A stretch of 64,000 nt of DNA from Daphnia pulex (taxonomy: Eukaryota; Arthropoda; Branchiopoda; Diplostraca; Daphniidae). The DNA is taken from NCBI RefSeq assembly GCF_021134715.1, contig NC_060026.1:2356001-2420000 (forward strand), in the 5' to 3' direction. Shown piece after piece: positions 40,927 through 50,596 of the stretch; the first letter of the stretch is position 1, and each line of letters starts with the position of its first letter. A model generated the notes under the pieces. The model did no database searches and was not told the DNA's origin. It saw only the letters and a list, made by a program, of their open reading frames with translations. A program made the translations under genes and the position numbers.

Positions 40927-40963
40927 AATGCTACGCGTTGAGATGATCTCAACGCGTAGCATT
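40927..40963. repeat. Perfect palindrome, 18-base arms, 1-base centre
   Basis: Left arm 40927-40944 (AATGCTACGCGTTGAGAT) and right arm 40946-40963 are exact reverse complements around a single G. It lies just beyond the edge of the TAF2 fragment, at a duplication breakpoint. Confidence 0.95.
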
Positions 40964-41177
40964 GTTACAAGATTAGCCTACCATTCCGAATTTCCATGTG
41001 ATTTAATCTTAAGATTCATATTTCAGGGTTGTGGTGCACTGATACCAAAGGTAAAAAAGAGGGGTAAAAACCTGCTGGCAATGGCAGCAGATGATGAAAG
41101 CGGGCGACTTCAGAGAGAAGAATCGGCGAGTCAGACAGAAATTGAGTTGCGAATAAAGAGATTTAAAGCTTTTGCAT

Positions 41178-41309
41178 AATTAATCAATGCATAATAGTAG
41201 ATTCAGACAGTTTAGTTCGCGCGCACATATTTCTAATGTAATGCAAATGAATGAATGCTTGCTGATTATATGTATTAGTAGGTCCCAGATTTTATATGCT
41301 GGTTAATAA
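41178..41309. repeat. Duplicated TAF2-CAP spacer, copy 2
   Basis: Second copy of 36795-36926, leading into CAP copy C as the first leads into CAP copy A. Confidence 0.9.
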
Positions 41310-41461
41310 AAAGGTTAACATGAAATAACTGCATATTTTGCCTGTAGTTTAAAACTAGCAAGCAAATGTTATGTTTTGAATAGTGTATCAATTGAAATTG
41401 AGAAAATGGTTAAAGAAGAAAAATGGTTCAGTGATGGAACGCTTGGGTATATATCGCTTTC

Positions 41462-43105
41462 TCAAGCACACAATCCACCGCTGTTTGCGGTTCCTGCGGG
41501 GCAGGCGGAACCGGCTGTGCCTTCAGAATAAACGGGAGAACCGATCCAATTGCCAGTTGGGCCGTAGTTGCAAACGTAGAACCTATTATAGGGAAATTGT
41601 GGTCCAAAAACCTAAACAAATAAAACAAATTCTCAGCATAAAATTAAAACGAAAAATTCAATTTCAGCCAAATTCCTTACGGCCGTAGATTGGAAGTAAG
41701 CAACTGCACAACCCACAAGATAAGTGTCCGCCCATACTACTTGCGTGTAGTGTCCAATTACGTTTGGTGGGCTTGCACTACACATAAATAAAAACAAAAC
41801 AGAAAAACAACGGAATAAATCATTGAATATGTGAGTTCACTTTATTTAAAAATTAGAATCGCTTACGGAAAGCTTGTGACAAAAGGTGGTTCCATGTATT
41901 GAACTTCATTGTACCACTTGGTAATTGCGGCATCCCAGTCTGAAGTGCCAAGGTTGTTGGCGGAAGACGCGCTAATGTAAATATTCTGACCCACTTGAAA
42001 ACGCGCTGTCGGGCACAAGTTGCATACAGAATGAGTAATAATTACAACATTTCGTCATGAAAATTGAGATTCAACTTACGAACGTCTCTGCAAGTGTCGT
42101 GTTTGTATACACACTGTTGGGCGTGGGCTGCAGCCATGACAGCAAGTTCCTGATCCCATTTCTAAAAATTAAAAAATCATACCAAGATTCTTTAGAATTC
42201 CAACTTGATGAATCAGAGCAAGGGTCAATTGTTGGCAAGTGGACGTACCAACTCTCTCATGTTGGACGCAGGGGGTTGCGGACCTGGACTTCCTTGGGTC
42301 TCGAGGCCCTGCGCAACTTTACGTCGGTACTCGTTGTGCACTTTCAAAATGGTCTTGATGTCGACATCGGTCACGATCGATTCTTTCGGATAGCCCGGTT
42401 GGCAACCCTTTCCCCAAGTGGTATTCTACCCAAATGACGAGGAAAAAGTTTCAGGCCTTTCTTTGTAACACACTATCTTGACTGCATCTTTTGACTTATA
42501 CATAAAAAACCAATCGAGACAAAGTTATTGAAGTGGATGATACTTACCGAATAAAGGCAGAGCGTGTTTTCAGACGGCCTTTTACATGTACGGATGCTGC
42601 AGTAGTTTGTAGTAGTGGTTGGCTTAGTGGTAGTCGGCTTGGTGGTAGTGGTTGGCTTAGTGGTAGTCGGCTTGGTGGTAGTGGTGGGCTTCGTGGTAGT
42701 CGGTTTAGTGGTAGTCGGTCTAGTGATAGTGGTTGGTGGAGTCCGTTTGGTGGTAGTGGTTGGTGGGGTTGGTTTGGTTGGTAGGGTAGGTGGGGGTTTG
42801 GTTGGTGGGGTTGGTCTGGTTGGTAGGGTAGGTGGGGGTTTGGTTGGTAGGGTTGGTTTGGTTGGTAGGGTTGGTGGGGGTTTGGTTGGTAGGGTTGGTT
42901 TGGTTGGCTTCATGGTAGGTCTAGTAACAGATGTCTGAGCATCCTGAATTTATTATAAGACAGTAAAAGAAATTACATTTATCCTTCAGTCAAACTTTAA
43001 AATAATGTACAGTAGCTGTGGAAAAAATGAAGACAACAATATTCTTACTGCAAAAACCAAGAAGCAGGCGGCAGCAACCAGGACTGTGGCGGCGAAGGTT
43101 CTCAT
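41462..43105 (-). CDS. CAP-domain secreted protein with long Thr/Pro linker, array copy C (365 aa)
   Basis: Exons: 43049-43105, 42548-42943, 42249-42425, 42080-42161, 41867-42005, 41681-41777 and 41462-41611. Exon 1 gives a signal peptide ([19 protein letters not shown]). Exon 2 is enlarged to 132 codons and encodes a mucin-like linker of [13 protein letters not shown] and [10 protein letters not shown] repeats, a likely O-glycosylation substrate (inference), before [12 protein letters not shown]. The CAP domain follows with [29 protein letters not shown] and [10 protein letters not shown], ending in GGLCA. The linker DNA is itself a purine/pyrimidine-skewed repeat, which explains its length change against copies A, D, E and F. 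Confidence 0.92.
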
Positions 43106-43164
43106 TTTGAAGCGTCGCTGGAACGGTGGATCTCCAAAGTGGAAATGAACACCCAATGTGTCGT

Positions 43165-43172
43165 TATTTATA
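43165..43172 (-). promoter_or_regulatory. TATA box of CAP copy C
   Basis: TATAAATA on the minus strand, 60 bases before the ATG, in the same context (TATAAATAACGACAC) as copy A. Confidence 0.75.
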
Positions 43173-43611
43173 CACGTTTTCTTTCCCCTAGATCCAATAG
43201 AATGTCCATGTTACCTATGCTTCTCCGGCAAAGCAAGGCAGCTGCCATGTTGCATTGACGCAGGTGCTCACAAGAGCTAGCCGAATTAACAGTAGAATGA
43301 TTTTGAAAAACACAAATTAAGGCGGTGTCATTTGAATGCATATGGATCCACACATGCCGGTCTAAGTTCGGGCATATGTCCACGAGAAGGGCTTCAGATC
43401 TTTCGTAGAGCTCGCACATACGTGTCGTTGTTTCGACGGATTCTCTCTGAAAATATGTTTTTGAAAATAAGCAGGACACACCTGCACTTGTGCTTGCCAC
43501 ATGCATTGAGTCACGGCGAATAACCAAGACAGAATCTGACGGAAAGCTGTTGATAACCAAATGTTTGGCGACGACAACGGCCTTTACCATACGTGTGTTT
43601 TTAAGCCAACG

Positions 43612-43790
43612 GAATCTAGTTAATAGTTATACTGCCCGTTCAAGACGTGGAGATTTTCTAAAATTTCGTTTTTTACAAGCAAAAGTTGCTGCTGACTGAT
43701 TAAATGTATTTTCAAACTACTGCACTAGGATTTTATAGGCGCCAAAAAATCAGGGGGATTAATGTCCACGACAGATCATTAAGCTCAAAA
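43612..43790. repeat. Array spacer repeat, unit 1
   Basis: This spacer 3' of copy D recurs 3' of copy E (about 45683-45863) and copy F (about 47768-47963), with blocks such as GCTGACTGATTAAATGTATT. It shows that genes D, E and F arose as units of about 2.1 kb including flanks. Confidence 0.85.
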
Positions 43791-45114
43791 ACAAATTGAG
43801 CCCAAATCACCACAACGATTGCTTGTTTCCAAGTTACACAAGCCGTTGCTGTTCACAGTACCTGCGGGACAGGCAGAACCGGCTGTTCCTTGCTTATAAA
43901 CAGCATAGCCGCGATAATTGCCAGTTGGACCGTAATTGCAAACGTACATTCTATTATAGGGAAACGAAATCTAAATAATCAAAGAAGCAATCGTCTTAGC
44001 AATGAATTTTAAAATAGGGCAAATTCAAAAACATTTCTTACGCTCGTCGTAGTTTTGAAGTAAGCAACTGCACAGCCAACAAGATACGTATCCGCCCATA
44101 CTGATTGCGTGTAGTGTCCAATTACATTTGGTGGGCTTGATCTGCGCAGAAAGAAAAAAATGAAACAGAATTTACAGCAGATGAATTAACTACCATTTTT
44201 TGTTTTAATTCAAAGTCACCTACGGGAGGGATTGGACATAAGTGGTGTTCATGTATTGAACTTCGTTGTACCAAGCGGTTATGGCTCCATTCCAGTCTGA
44301 AGTGCCAGCGGTGTCGGATTGAGACTTGAAAATGTACAAATTCTGACCCACTTGAAAACGAGCTATCACGTGGAATTACGAAGATTATTTTCATAAGACA
44401 TGAGTCATAACTCAACAATACACATAAGAATTATTTAAAAAATTGAGATTCTACTTACGAACGTTTCTGCAACTGTCGTGTTGGAACACACACTGTTGGG
44501 CGTGGGCTGCTGCCATGTCGGAGAGCTCTTGGTCCCATTTCTAAAACAAGTAAAAACATTCGGATTCTTTTTTAGACAATTCTAAATTGATGAATCGCAT
44601 CAAGGATCAGCTGTTGGCAAGTGGACATACCAATTCTCTCATGTTGGACGCAGGGGGTTGAGGCCCTGGACTTCCTTGAGTCTCAAGGCCCTGCGCAACT
44701 TTACGTCGGTAATCGTTGTGCACATTCAAAATGGTCACGATGTCGGCATCGGTCACGATCGAACTAGTTGGGTAGGCCGGTTGGCAAGCTGCTCCCCAAG
44801 TAGTGGTCTGGGAAGGAGAGAAATTGTGTCACTTTTAGGTCATTCTTTATCGCCTTAATTCCAAAAATTTTGAAATGATTAAAAAAAAAACTTGAACTGT
44901 TTACCGAGTATTTGCAGAGCGTGTTATCCGTTGGCACGGGGCATGTGCTGATGGTGCAGTAATCAGTTGTCTGGGCTTCCTGAATTTCATCACGTCAGAA
45001 AAAAGAAATAATCAACTAGCTAGACAAACTATCAAATAACATGAAGACAATTCTTACAGGAAAAATCGAGAAGCAGGCGGCGGCAATGAGGACTGAGGCA
45101 GCCAAAGATCTCAT
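43785..45114 (-). CDS. CAP-domain secreted protein, array copy D (271 aa)
   Basis: Exons: 45058-45114, 44905-44979, 44631-44807, 44459-44540, 44224-44362, 44042-44141 and 43785-43970. Signal peptide [19 protein letters not shown]. Exon 2 is only 25 codons ([19 protein letters not shown]), so the Thr/Pro linker is absent. The CAP domain has [28 protein letters not shown] (Val to Ser in the usual TQVVW) and [10 protein letters not shown]. Two differences from its sisters: exon 6 is one codon longer (TTTS), and the terminal GLCA-stop is replaced by GLCN followed by 12 further residues with one extra Cys pair before the stop. Confidence 0.9.
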
Positions 45115-45180
45115 CTTGTAATAAGCGTTACTGCTGAAGTTTTGGATTTCAAATTGTGAATCAACTCCGAATCGTGTCGG

Positions 45181-45188
45181 TATTTATA
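45181..45188 (-). promoter_or_regulatory. TATA box of CAP copy D
   Basis: TATAAATA on the minus strand, 67 bases before the ATG. Confidence 0.72.
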
Positions 45189-45682
45189 CAGATTTCATGT
45201 CCCTTAAATCCAAGGTATTCTTAGCGAACATCCTTGCCTGCACTTTTTGAACAAAGCTGGGCATGCACCTGCTGTACGGAATCGGACCCAAAGTGACCGC
45301 GAAAGCTGTCGTATATTGGCACAAAAACTTAAACGGTGTCAACTGATGAACGCGGAGGTATCCAAATACATGGTCTACCTGAGGTACGTCAACGAAAAGG
45401 ACTAGAAATATCTATTGGTTGACCAAAAACCAATTCTCAATTATGAAATACACATACTTGTCCTCGTTCTGAACGATTCAACATGAAAATACGACTGAAA
45501 AGAAAAGGCAAAATAAAACCTACACTTGTGTTTGCCAAATGTGTTTCGTCGGGTCGTACAACTAAGTGCCGGAAACTGACGAATTCGCCATAGCTTTTAT
45601 TTCTAACCACCATGTTTAATGTCCTCAACAACCTTTACCACACTTGTGGTAAAGGGTACTTATATGTGTGCTGTGTATGCAA

Positions 45683-45863
45683 ACGGAATCTGCTCACTGT
45701 TCGTTTGAGAATCGTGGCTTGTACATAAATGTTTTTTTTTTTTTTTTTGTTACAAGCAAAACTTGCTGCTGATTGATTAAATGTATTATCAAACTACTGC
45801 ACTAGGATTTCATAAACGCCAAAAAATCAGGGGAAATAATGTCCACGACAGATCATTAAGATA
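45683..45863. repeat. Array spacer repeat, unit 2
   Basis: Homologous to 43612-43790 and 47768-47963; contains an 18-base T run. Confidence 0.85.
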
Positions 45864-45905
45864 CTGGCTGTGGTACAAATTTTAGGGAAAAGTAACAAAC
45901 TGTGT

Positions 45906-47186
45906 TCAAACACACAAGCCGTTGCTGTTCACAGTACCTGTGGGGCAGGCGGATCCGGCTGTTCCTTGCTTATAAACTTGAGAGCCGATCCAGTTGCCAG
46001 TTGGTCCGTAATTACAAACGTACATTCTATTATAGGGATACGATGGCCCAAAAACCTAAACAAACAAACAAAACCTATTAGCAATGAAATTCAAAAAGAG
46101 GAGCAATTTTAGTCAAATTTCTTACGGCCGTAGATTGGAAGTAAGCCACTGCACAACCCACATAATAAGTGTCGGCCCATACTACTTGCGTGTAGTGTCC
46201 AATTACATTTGGTGGGTTTGCGCTATCCAGAAAACATCAACCAAATTTATTGCGTAACAATTACCCTTTTTAACTCAAAGCCACTTACGGGAAGGATTGG
46301 ACGTAAGCGGTGTTCATGTATTGAACTTCATCGTACCAAGACTTTACTACTGCATTCCAGTCTGAAGTGCCAAGGTTGTTGGCGGAAGACCCAGTAATGT
46401 AAATATTCTGACCCACCCGAAAACGAGCTATCACGGAGAATCAGATTTAAGAGGTTTGAGCCATAACTCATAATTATTTTTGAATGAGATTCTACTTACG
46501 AACATCTCTGCAACTGTCGTGTTGGAACACACACTGTTGGGCGTGGGCTTGTGCCATAACCGAGAGTTCTTGGTCCCATTGCTGTAACAAAAACAAAATC
46601 ATTCTAAAATCTTGTACGTATGATGAGTCAAAGGAAGGATTTCAAATGGAGATGCTGCCCTCATTTCTGGCAAGTGGACATACGTACCAATTCCCTCATG
46701 TTGGACGCGGGAGGTTGAGGACCTGGACTTCCTCGGGTCTCAAGGCCCTGCGCAACTTTTCGTCGGTAATCGTTGTGCACATTCAAAATGGTCACGATGT
46801 CGGCATCGGTCACGATCGAACTGGATGGGTAGGCCGGTCGGCAAGCTGCTCCCCAAGTAGTGTTCTAGGAAAAGGAAAAGTGCGGTGCTTTATCATCTCG
46901 GTTGCATAATTTAACATCACTTAGTTTCAGTAAAAATGATTGAGTTTTAAACTATTTACCGAATATTTGCAGAGGGTGTTGTCCGATGGCACGGAGCATG
47001 TGCTGATGGTGCAGTAATTAGTTGACTGGGCTTCCTGAATTTCATCACGTCAGTAAAAGAAATAATTAATTACATACACTACCAACTAACATTAGTGTGA
47101 AGGGAAAATAAAGGCAACAATATTCTTACAGCAAAAACCGAGAAGCAGGCGGCGGCAATGAGGACTGAGGCAGCCAAAGTTTTCAT
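45906..47186 (-). CDS. CAP-domain secreted protein, array copy E (258 aa)
   Basis: Exons: 47130-47186, 46960-47034, 46688-46864, 46500-46581, 46289-46427, 46126-46222 and 45906-46055. Signal peptide [19 protein letters not shown]. As in copy D, exon 2 is the short 25-codon form ([19 protein letters not shown]) without Thr/Pro linker. CAP domain: [36 protein letters not shown] and [10 protein letters not shown], ending NSNGLCV. It is the closest relative of copy D at the 5' end, while its last exon keeps the standard length. It is the shortest intact member. Confidence 0.92.
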
Positions 47187-47245
47187 CTTGTAAGCGTCGC
47201 TGTAACTGTGGATATCAGATAGGGAATCAACACCGAATGTGTCGA

Positions 47246-47253
47246 TATTTATA
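47246..47253 (-). promoter_or_regulatory. TATA box of CAP copy E
   Basis: TATAAATA on the minus strand, 60 bases before the ATG. Confidence 0.75.
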
Positions 47254-47767
47254 CAGATTCCATGTCCCCTAGATCCCTAGCTGCACTTTTAGAACAAAGC
47301 TATTTTGCCATATGGAATATATGGAAGCAAAGTGACCACGAAAGCTGTCTACTGTAAAATGATTTTGCATCGACACAAAAACGGGGGTCATCTGAATACA
47401 AAGTATCCACATATGCTGGTCTACTTCCAAGGTTTTCCACGAGTGCGGTTGAAATGTCTTGTTCCGTTGTTCCATTTTGACATTCAGTTTTTGTCCGTGT
47501 TATTCAACGGAAAGGTAGTACGGATGCCACATTTTCTTAAATAGAGTCCACACATACGTGTCTTTGCCGTTCTCCATGATACCATAAGAAAAAAAACCTT
47601 TGAAAAGAATAAGCGAAATAAACCTGCACGTGTGTTTGAATAATATTTTTCGTCAGGTCGTAGCTACCAAAGTGCTGGAAACTGACGAATCCGCTATTGA
47701 ATAGCTTTTACTAACCACATGTTTTAAGTTCTCAAGAACCTCTACATATAATATACTACTTGTGGTG

Positions 47768-47963
47768 TTCGTGCCAACAGAATCTGCTCACTGCCTGTTT
47801 GAGAAGCGTACCTTGCACAAAAATATGTTTGTTTTGTTTGTGTTTATACAAGCTAAAGTTGCTGCTGACTGATTAAATGTATTGTCAAACTACTACACTT
47901 GGATTTCATAGATCGGCAAAATCGGGAAAAAATAATTGCCAAGACAGATCGTCAAGATACTGA
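47768..47963. repeat. Array spacer repeat, unit 3
   Basis: Third copy of the spacer, 3' of CAP copy F; contains TTGCTGCTGACTGATTAAAT in common with units 1 and 2. Confidence 0.85.
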
Positions 47964-48003
47964 CTGTGTTACAAATCTTAGGGCAAAGTCACACGAACTG
48001 CGT

Positions 48004-49402
48004 TCAAGCGCACAAGCCGTTGGTGTTAACAGTACCTGGCGGGCAGGCGGATCCGGCAGTTCCTTGCAGATAAACCGGAAGGCTGATCCAATTGCCAGTT
48101 GGGCCGTAGTTGCAAACGTAGAATCTATTGTAGGGATACGCTGTTCCAAAAGTCTGGATAAAACAAACAAGCAAACAAAATCTTAGCTCAAAATTCAGAA
48201 AATGCAATTAAACTGAAATTCCTTACGGCAGTAGATTGGAAGTAGGCCACTGCACAACCGATGAGATAAGTTTCCGCCCACACTACTTGCGTGTAATGAT
48301 AAATAACATTCGGTGAGCTTGCTCTGTCCAGGGAAAGAAAAGAAAAACAACCCCAAAGAGAATATTATATCGCACATAGTTGCCCTTATTCAATTTAAAA
48401 TCACTTACGGTAAGCTCGTAACAGCAGCGGTGGTCATATATTGAACTTCATTGTACCAAGAGGTTACTGCCGCATTCCAGTTTGAAGTGCCGAGAATGTC
48501 GCCGGAAGATCCGGCAATGTAAACATTCTGACCCACCCTGAAACGAGCTATCGGGAGAAAATGTGTCGTAATAACATGTAATAATGACATGTTATCGTCA
48601 TATGAACTGAAACTGTACTTACGAACATTTCTGCAAGCGTCGTGACTAAACACACACTGCTGGGCGTGGGCTGCAGCCATGACAGCCAGTTCCTGATCCC
48701 ATTTCTAAATAACAAAAAAACAAAAATTTGTTTTTGACTTGATGGCAAGCAAATTAACATGATGTCACAACAATTTACCATTTGTCTCATGTTGGAGGCG
48801 GGAGGTTGAGGCCCTGGACTTCCTTGGGTCTCAAGGCCCTGCGCAACTTTACGTCGGTAATCGTTGTGCGCTCCCAAAATGGTCGCGATGTCGGCATCGG
48901 TCACGATCGATTTATCTGGATAGGACGGTTGGCAAGCCGATCCCCAAGTGGTATTCTAATACCCAAATGACAGGAAAAGAAAAAAAGTATGAAGTTTAAA
49001 TTCAGCGTTGGCGACACTCCATTTCAATTAATTACTTCAAAATTATATTTTTAAATGGAGTACACAGTATAGTTTACCGTATATTTGCAGAGCGTGTTTT
49101 GGGTCGGCGTGGGGCATGTACTAATGTTGCAGTAATTGGTGCCAAGAGTAGGAGCCAGAGTTGATCCAGGCGAGGTTGGTTTAGGAGTCATTGTCGACAT
49201 CGGAGACGTTCCGGCAGTACAGGAACATCCGCAGGGCTTGCGTGTCGTTATCTGGGCCTCCTGTTGTAGTTAGACAAAAATTTTTATTGACTAAATCAAA
49301 CAAAAAAAAAAACTTCAACGGGATTGCAATGTATTAAAACCAACTCACCGCTAAACCGGAGAAGCAGACGACAATCAAAACTGAGGCAGCGATAGATTTC
49401 AT
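48004..49402 (-). CDS. CAP-domain secreted protein with Cys-rich linker, array copy F (293 aa)
   Basis: Exons: 49349-49402, 49078-49260, 48779-48955, 48623-48704, 48409-48547, 48227-48323 and 48004-48153. Signal peptide MKSIAASVLIVVCFSGLA. The 61-codon exon 2 has a distinct linker start (RKPCGCSCTAG) with three extra Cys, followed by a Thr/Pro/Ser stretch. CAP domain: AHNDYRRK, KWDQELA, WYNEV, YHYTQVVW (Gly to Tyr before the conserved His) and [10 protein letters not shown], ending NTNGLCA. It is the first gene of the array in transcript direction and the most diverged. It points away from the STAND gene, with 1.2 kb between the two start codons. Confidence 0.9.
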
Positions 49403-49470
49403 TTCTGAGGTGATGTTGGTCCAACGTCACCGAGTGAAGCTTTGGATAGCTCATGGAGAATGCCGTCCTT

Positions 49471-49478
49471 TATTTATA
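49471..49478 (-). promoter_or_regulatory. TATA box of CAP copy F
   Basis: TATAAATA on the minus strand, 69 bases before the ATG. Confidence 0.72.
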
Positions 49479-50405
49479 CTCAAAACGGTCAAACAGTTTG
49501 AAAACTGCTTTCCATGTTATTACTGGGCTGCAGCTACGTGTCCGAAAAATGTTGGACACGTCTGCATTTCATCCACCAAGTTGCACACAGCGGCAAGCTG
49601 CGTCGGTCGAATATGATTTTCATGTCTTGTATGCTTAGGTGTCGGTGTACATTTATTGGCTGTCGGAACGAGCGTCGTTGTGAATTATGTAGTTTTTAAC
49701 AACATTTTTTGGAATATCTTGTTATTCTGGCAGTGGGAAAATAAGAGTGCAATATGGCCATTTTATTGGTGTGTTTGAACATTTTTATATGACGAGCTAA
49801 AGTCGTTCCGAATAAACGACACTCATAAACAACGCAACCTGCACTTGCACATCTGCGTCTGTGTACAAAACACATGATAAAAATTCGTCCATAGTTGACG
49901 AAAACTTTTCGGGGCAAAAAAAGACTGTCGCTAACCAAATGCTTGCGTGTTTTCACCGTGCATATTTTCGTAGCTTTAGTTTTCTGAGTAATCTATAACA
50001 AATGAGACATTATTTTGTGATCGAGTCATAATTAGAGTTATCCAGTACCCTATACTATAGCCAAAATTGCTAAATGCATTCAAGCCTAATACTAAAAGGT
50101 TCAAATGAGTCTCAAACTACGTATAGTTAACAGTAACAGTAGTTTATCACCTCCAAATGCATACTGTAGATAAACATATGCATACACGTCATAGCAAGCG
50201 GATCTGAACTTACATTGCAACGGAGGGGAAAAAAACTCTCCTAGCCTATCTATGTTAGCCTGGGTTTAGTTGACAGGAATATTAAAAAGTTTTTGAGGGT
50301 GCCATTGACTTTAATAGGACATGAATGACGAACACGTAATCAGCGAGAGAAAGATCTCGGATCTGAACGGAACTAAAAAGTTTGAAAGTTGACTAGACGG
50401 TAATT

Positions 50406-50413
50406 TATATATA
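50406..50413 (+). promoter_or_regulatory. Candidate TATA element of the STAND gene
   Basis: TATATATA on the plus strand about 185 bases before the ATG of the STAND gene. The only support is the sequence and its position. Confidence 0.35.
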
Positions 50414-50596
50414 GCCTCTATCATGCTATCAACTGAGAAGATAAGACATGGTTATACCTACACCCGCTCTATCTAAACAAAATAAAAAAATCTTGTTGAA
50501 GTCAATTGTTCAAGACATAGGTGTGCTGTCTAGTGCGAGTTCACTTCAAAATTTAACGAACAAAAGTTCACTGCAAATCTGCAACACCCAGTGAAA

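Larger units (their letters stand above)
49403..50596. other. Divergent intergenic region between CAP copy F and the STAND gene
   Basis: About 1.2 kb between two start codons that face away from each other. It contains the copy F TATA box at 49471-49478 and a TATA-like element at 50406-50413. No exon is supported; the short frames here are scattered and lack splice context. Confidence 0.5.

Noticed and set aside
42615-42938. Plus-strand frame of VVGLVVVGL repeats
   Set aside because: Antisense of the Thr/Pro linker exon in CAP copy C.
36513-49402. CRISPR-like or satellite array
   Set aside because: The repeat unit is a whole gene of about 2 kb with introns, not short repeats with spacers.
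50591-50596. Start of the STAND protein two codons upstream (GTG)
   Set aside because: An ATG in good context (A at -3, G at +4) follows directly at 50597; GTG starts are rare in animals.
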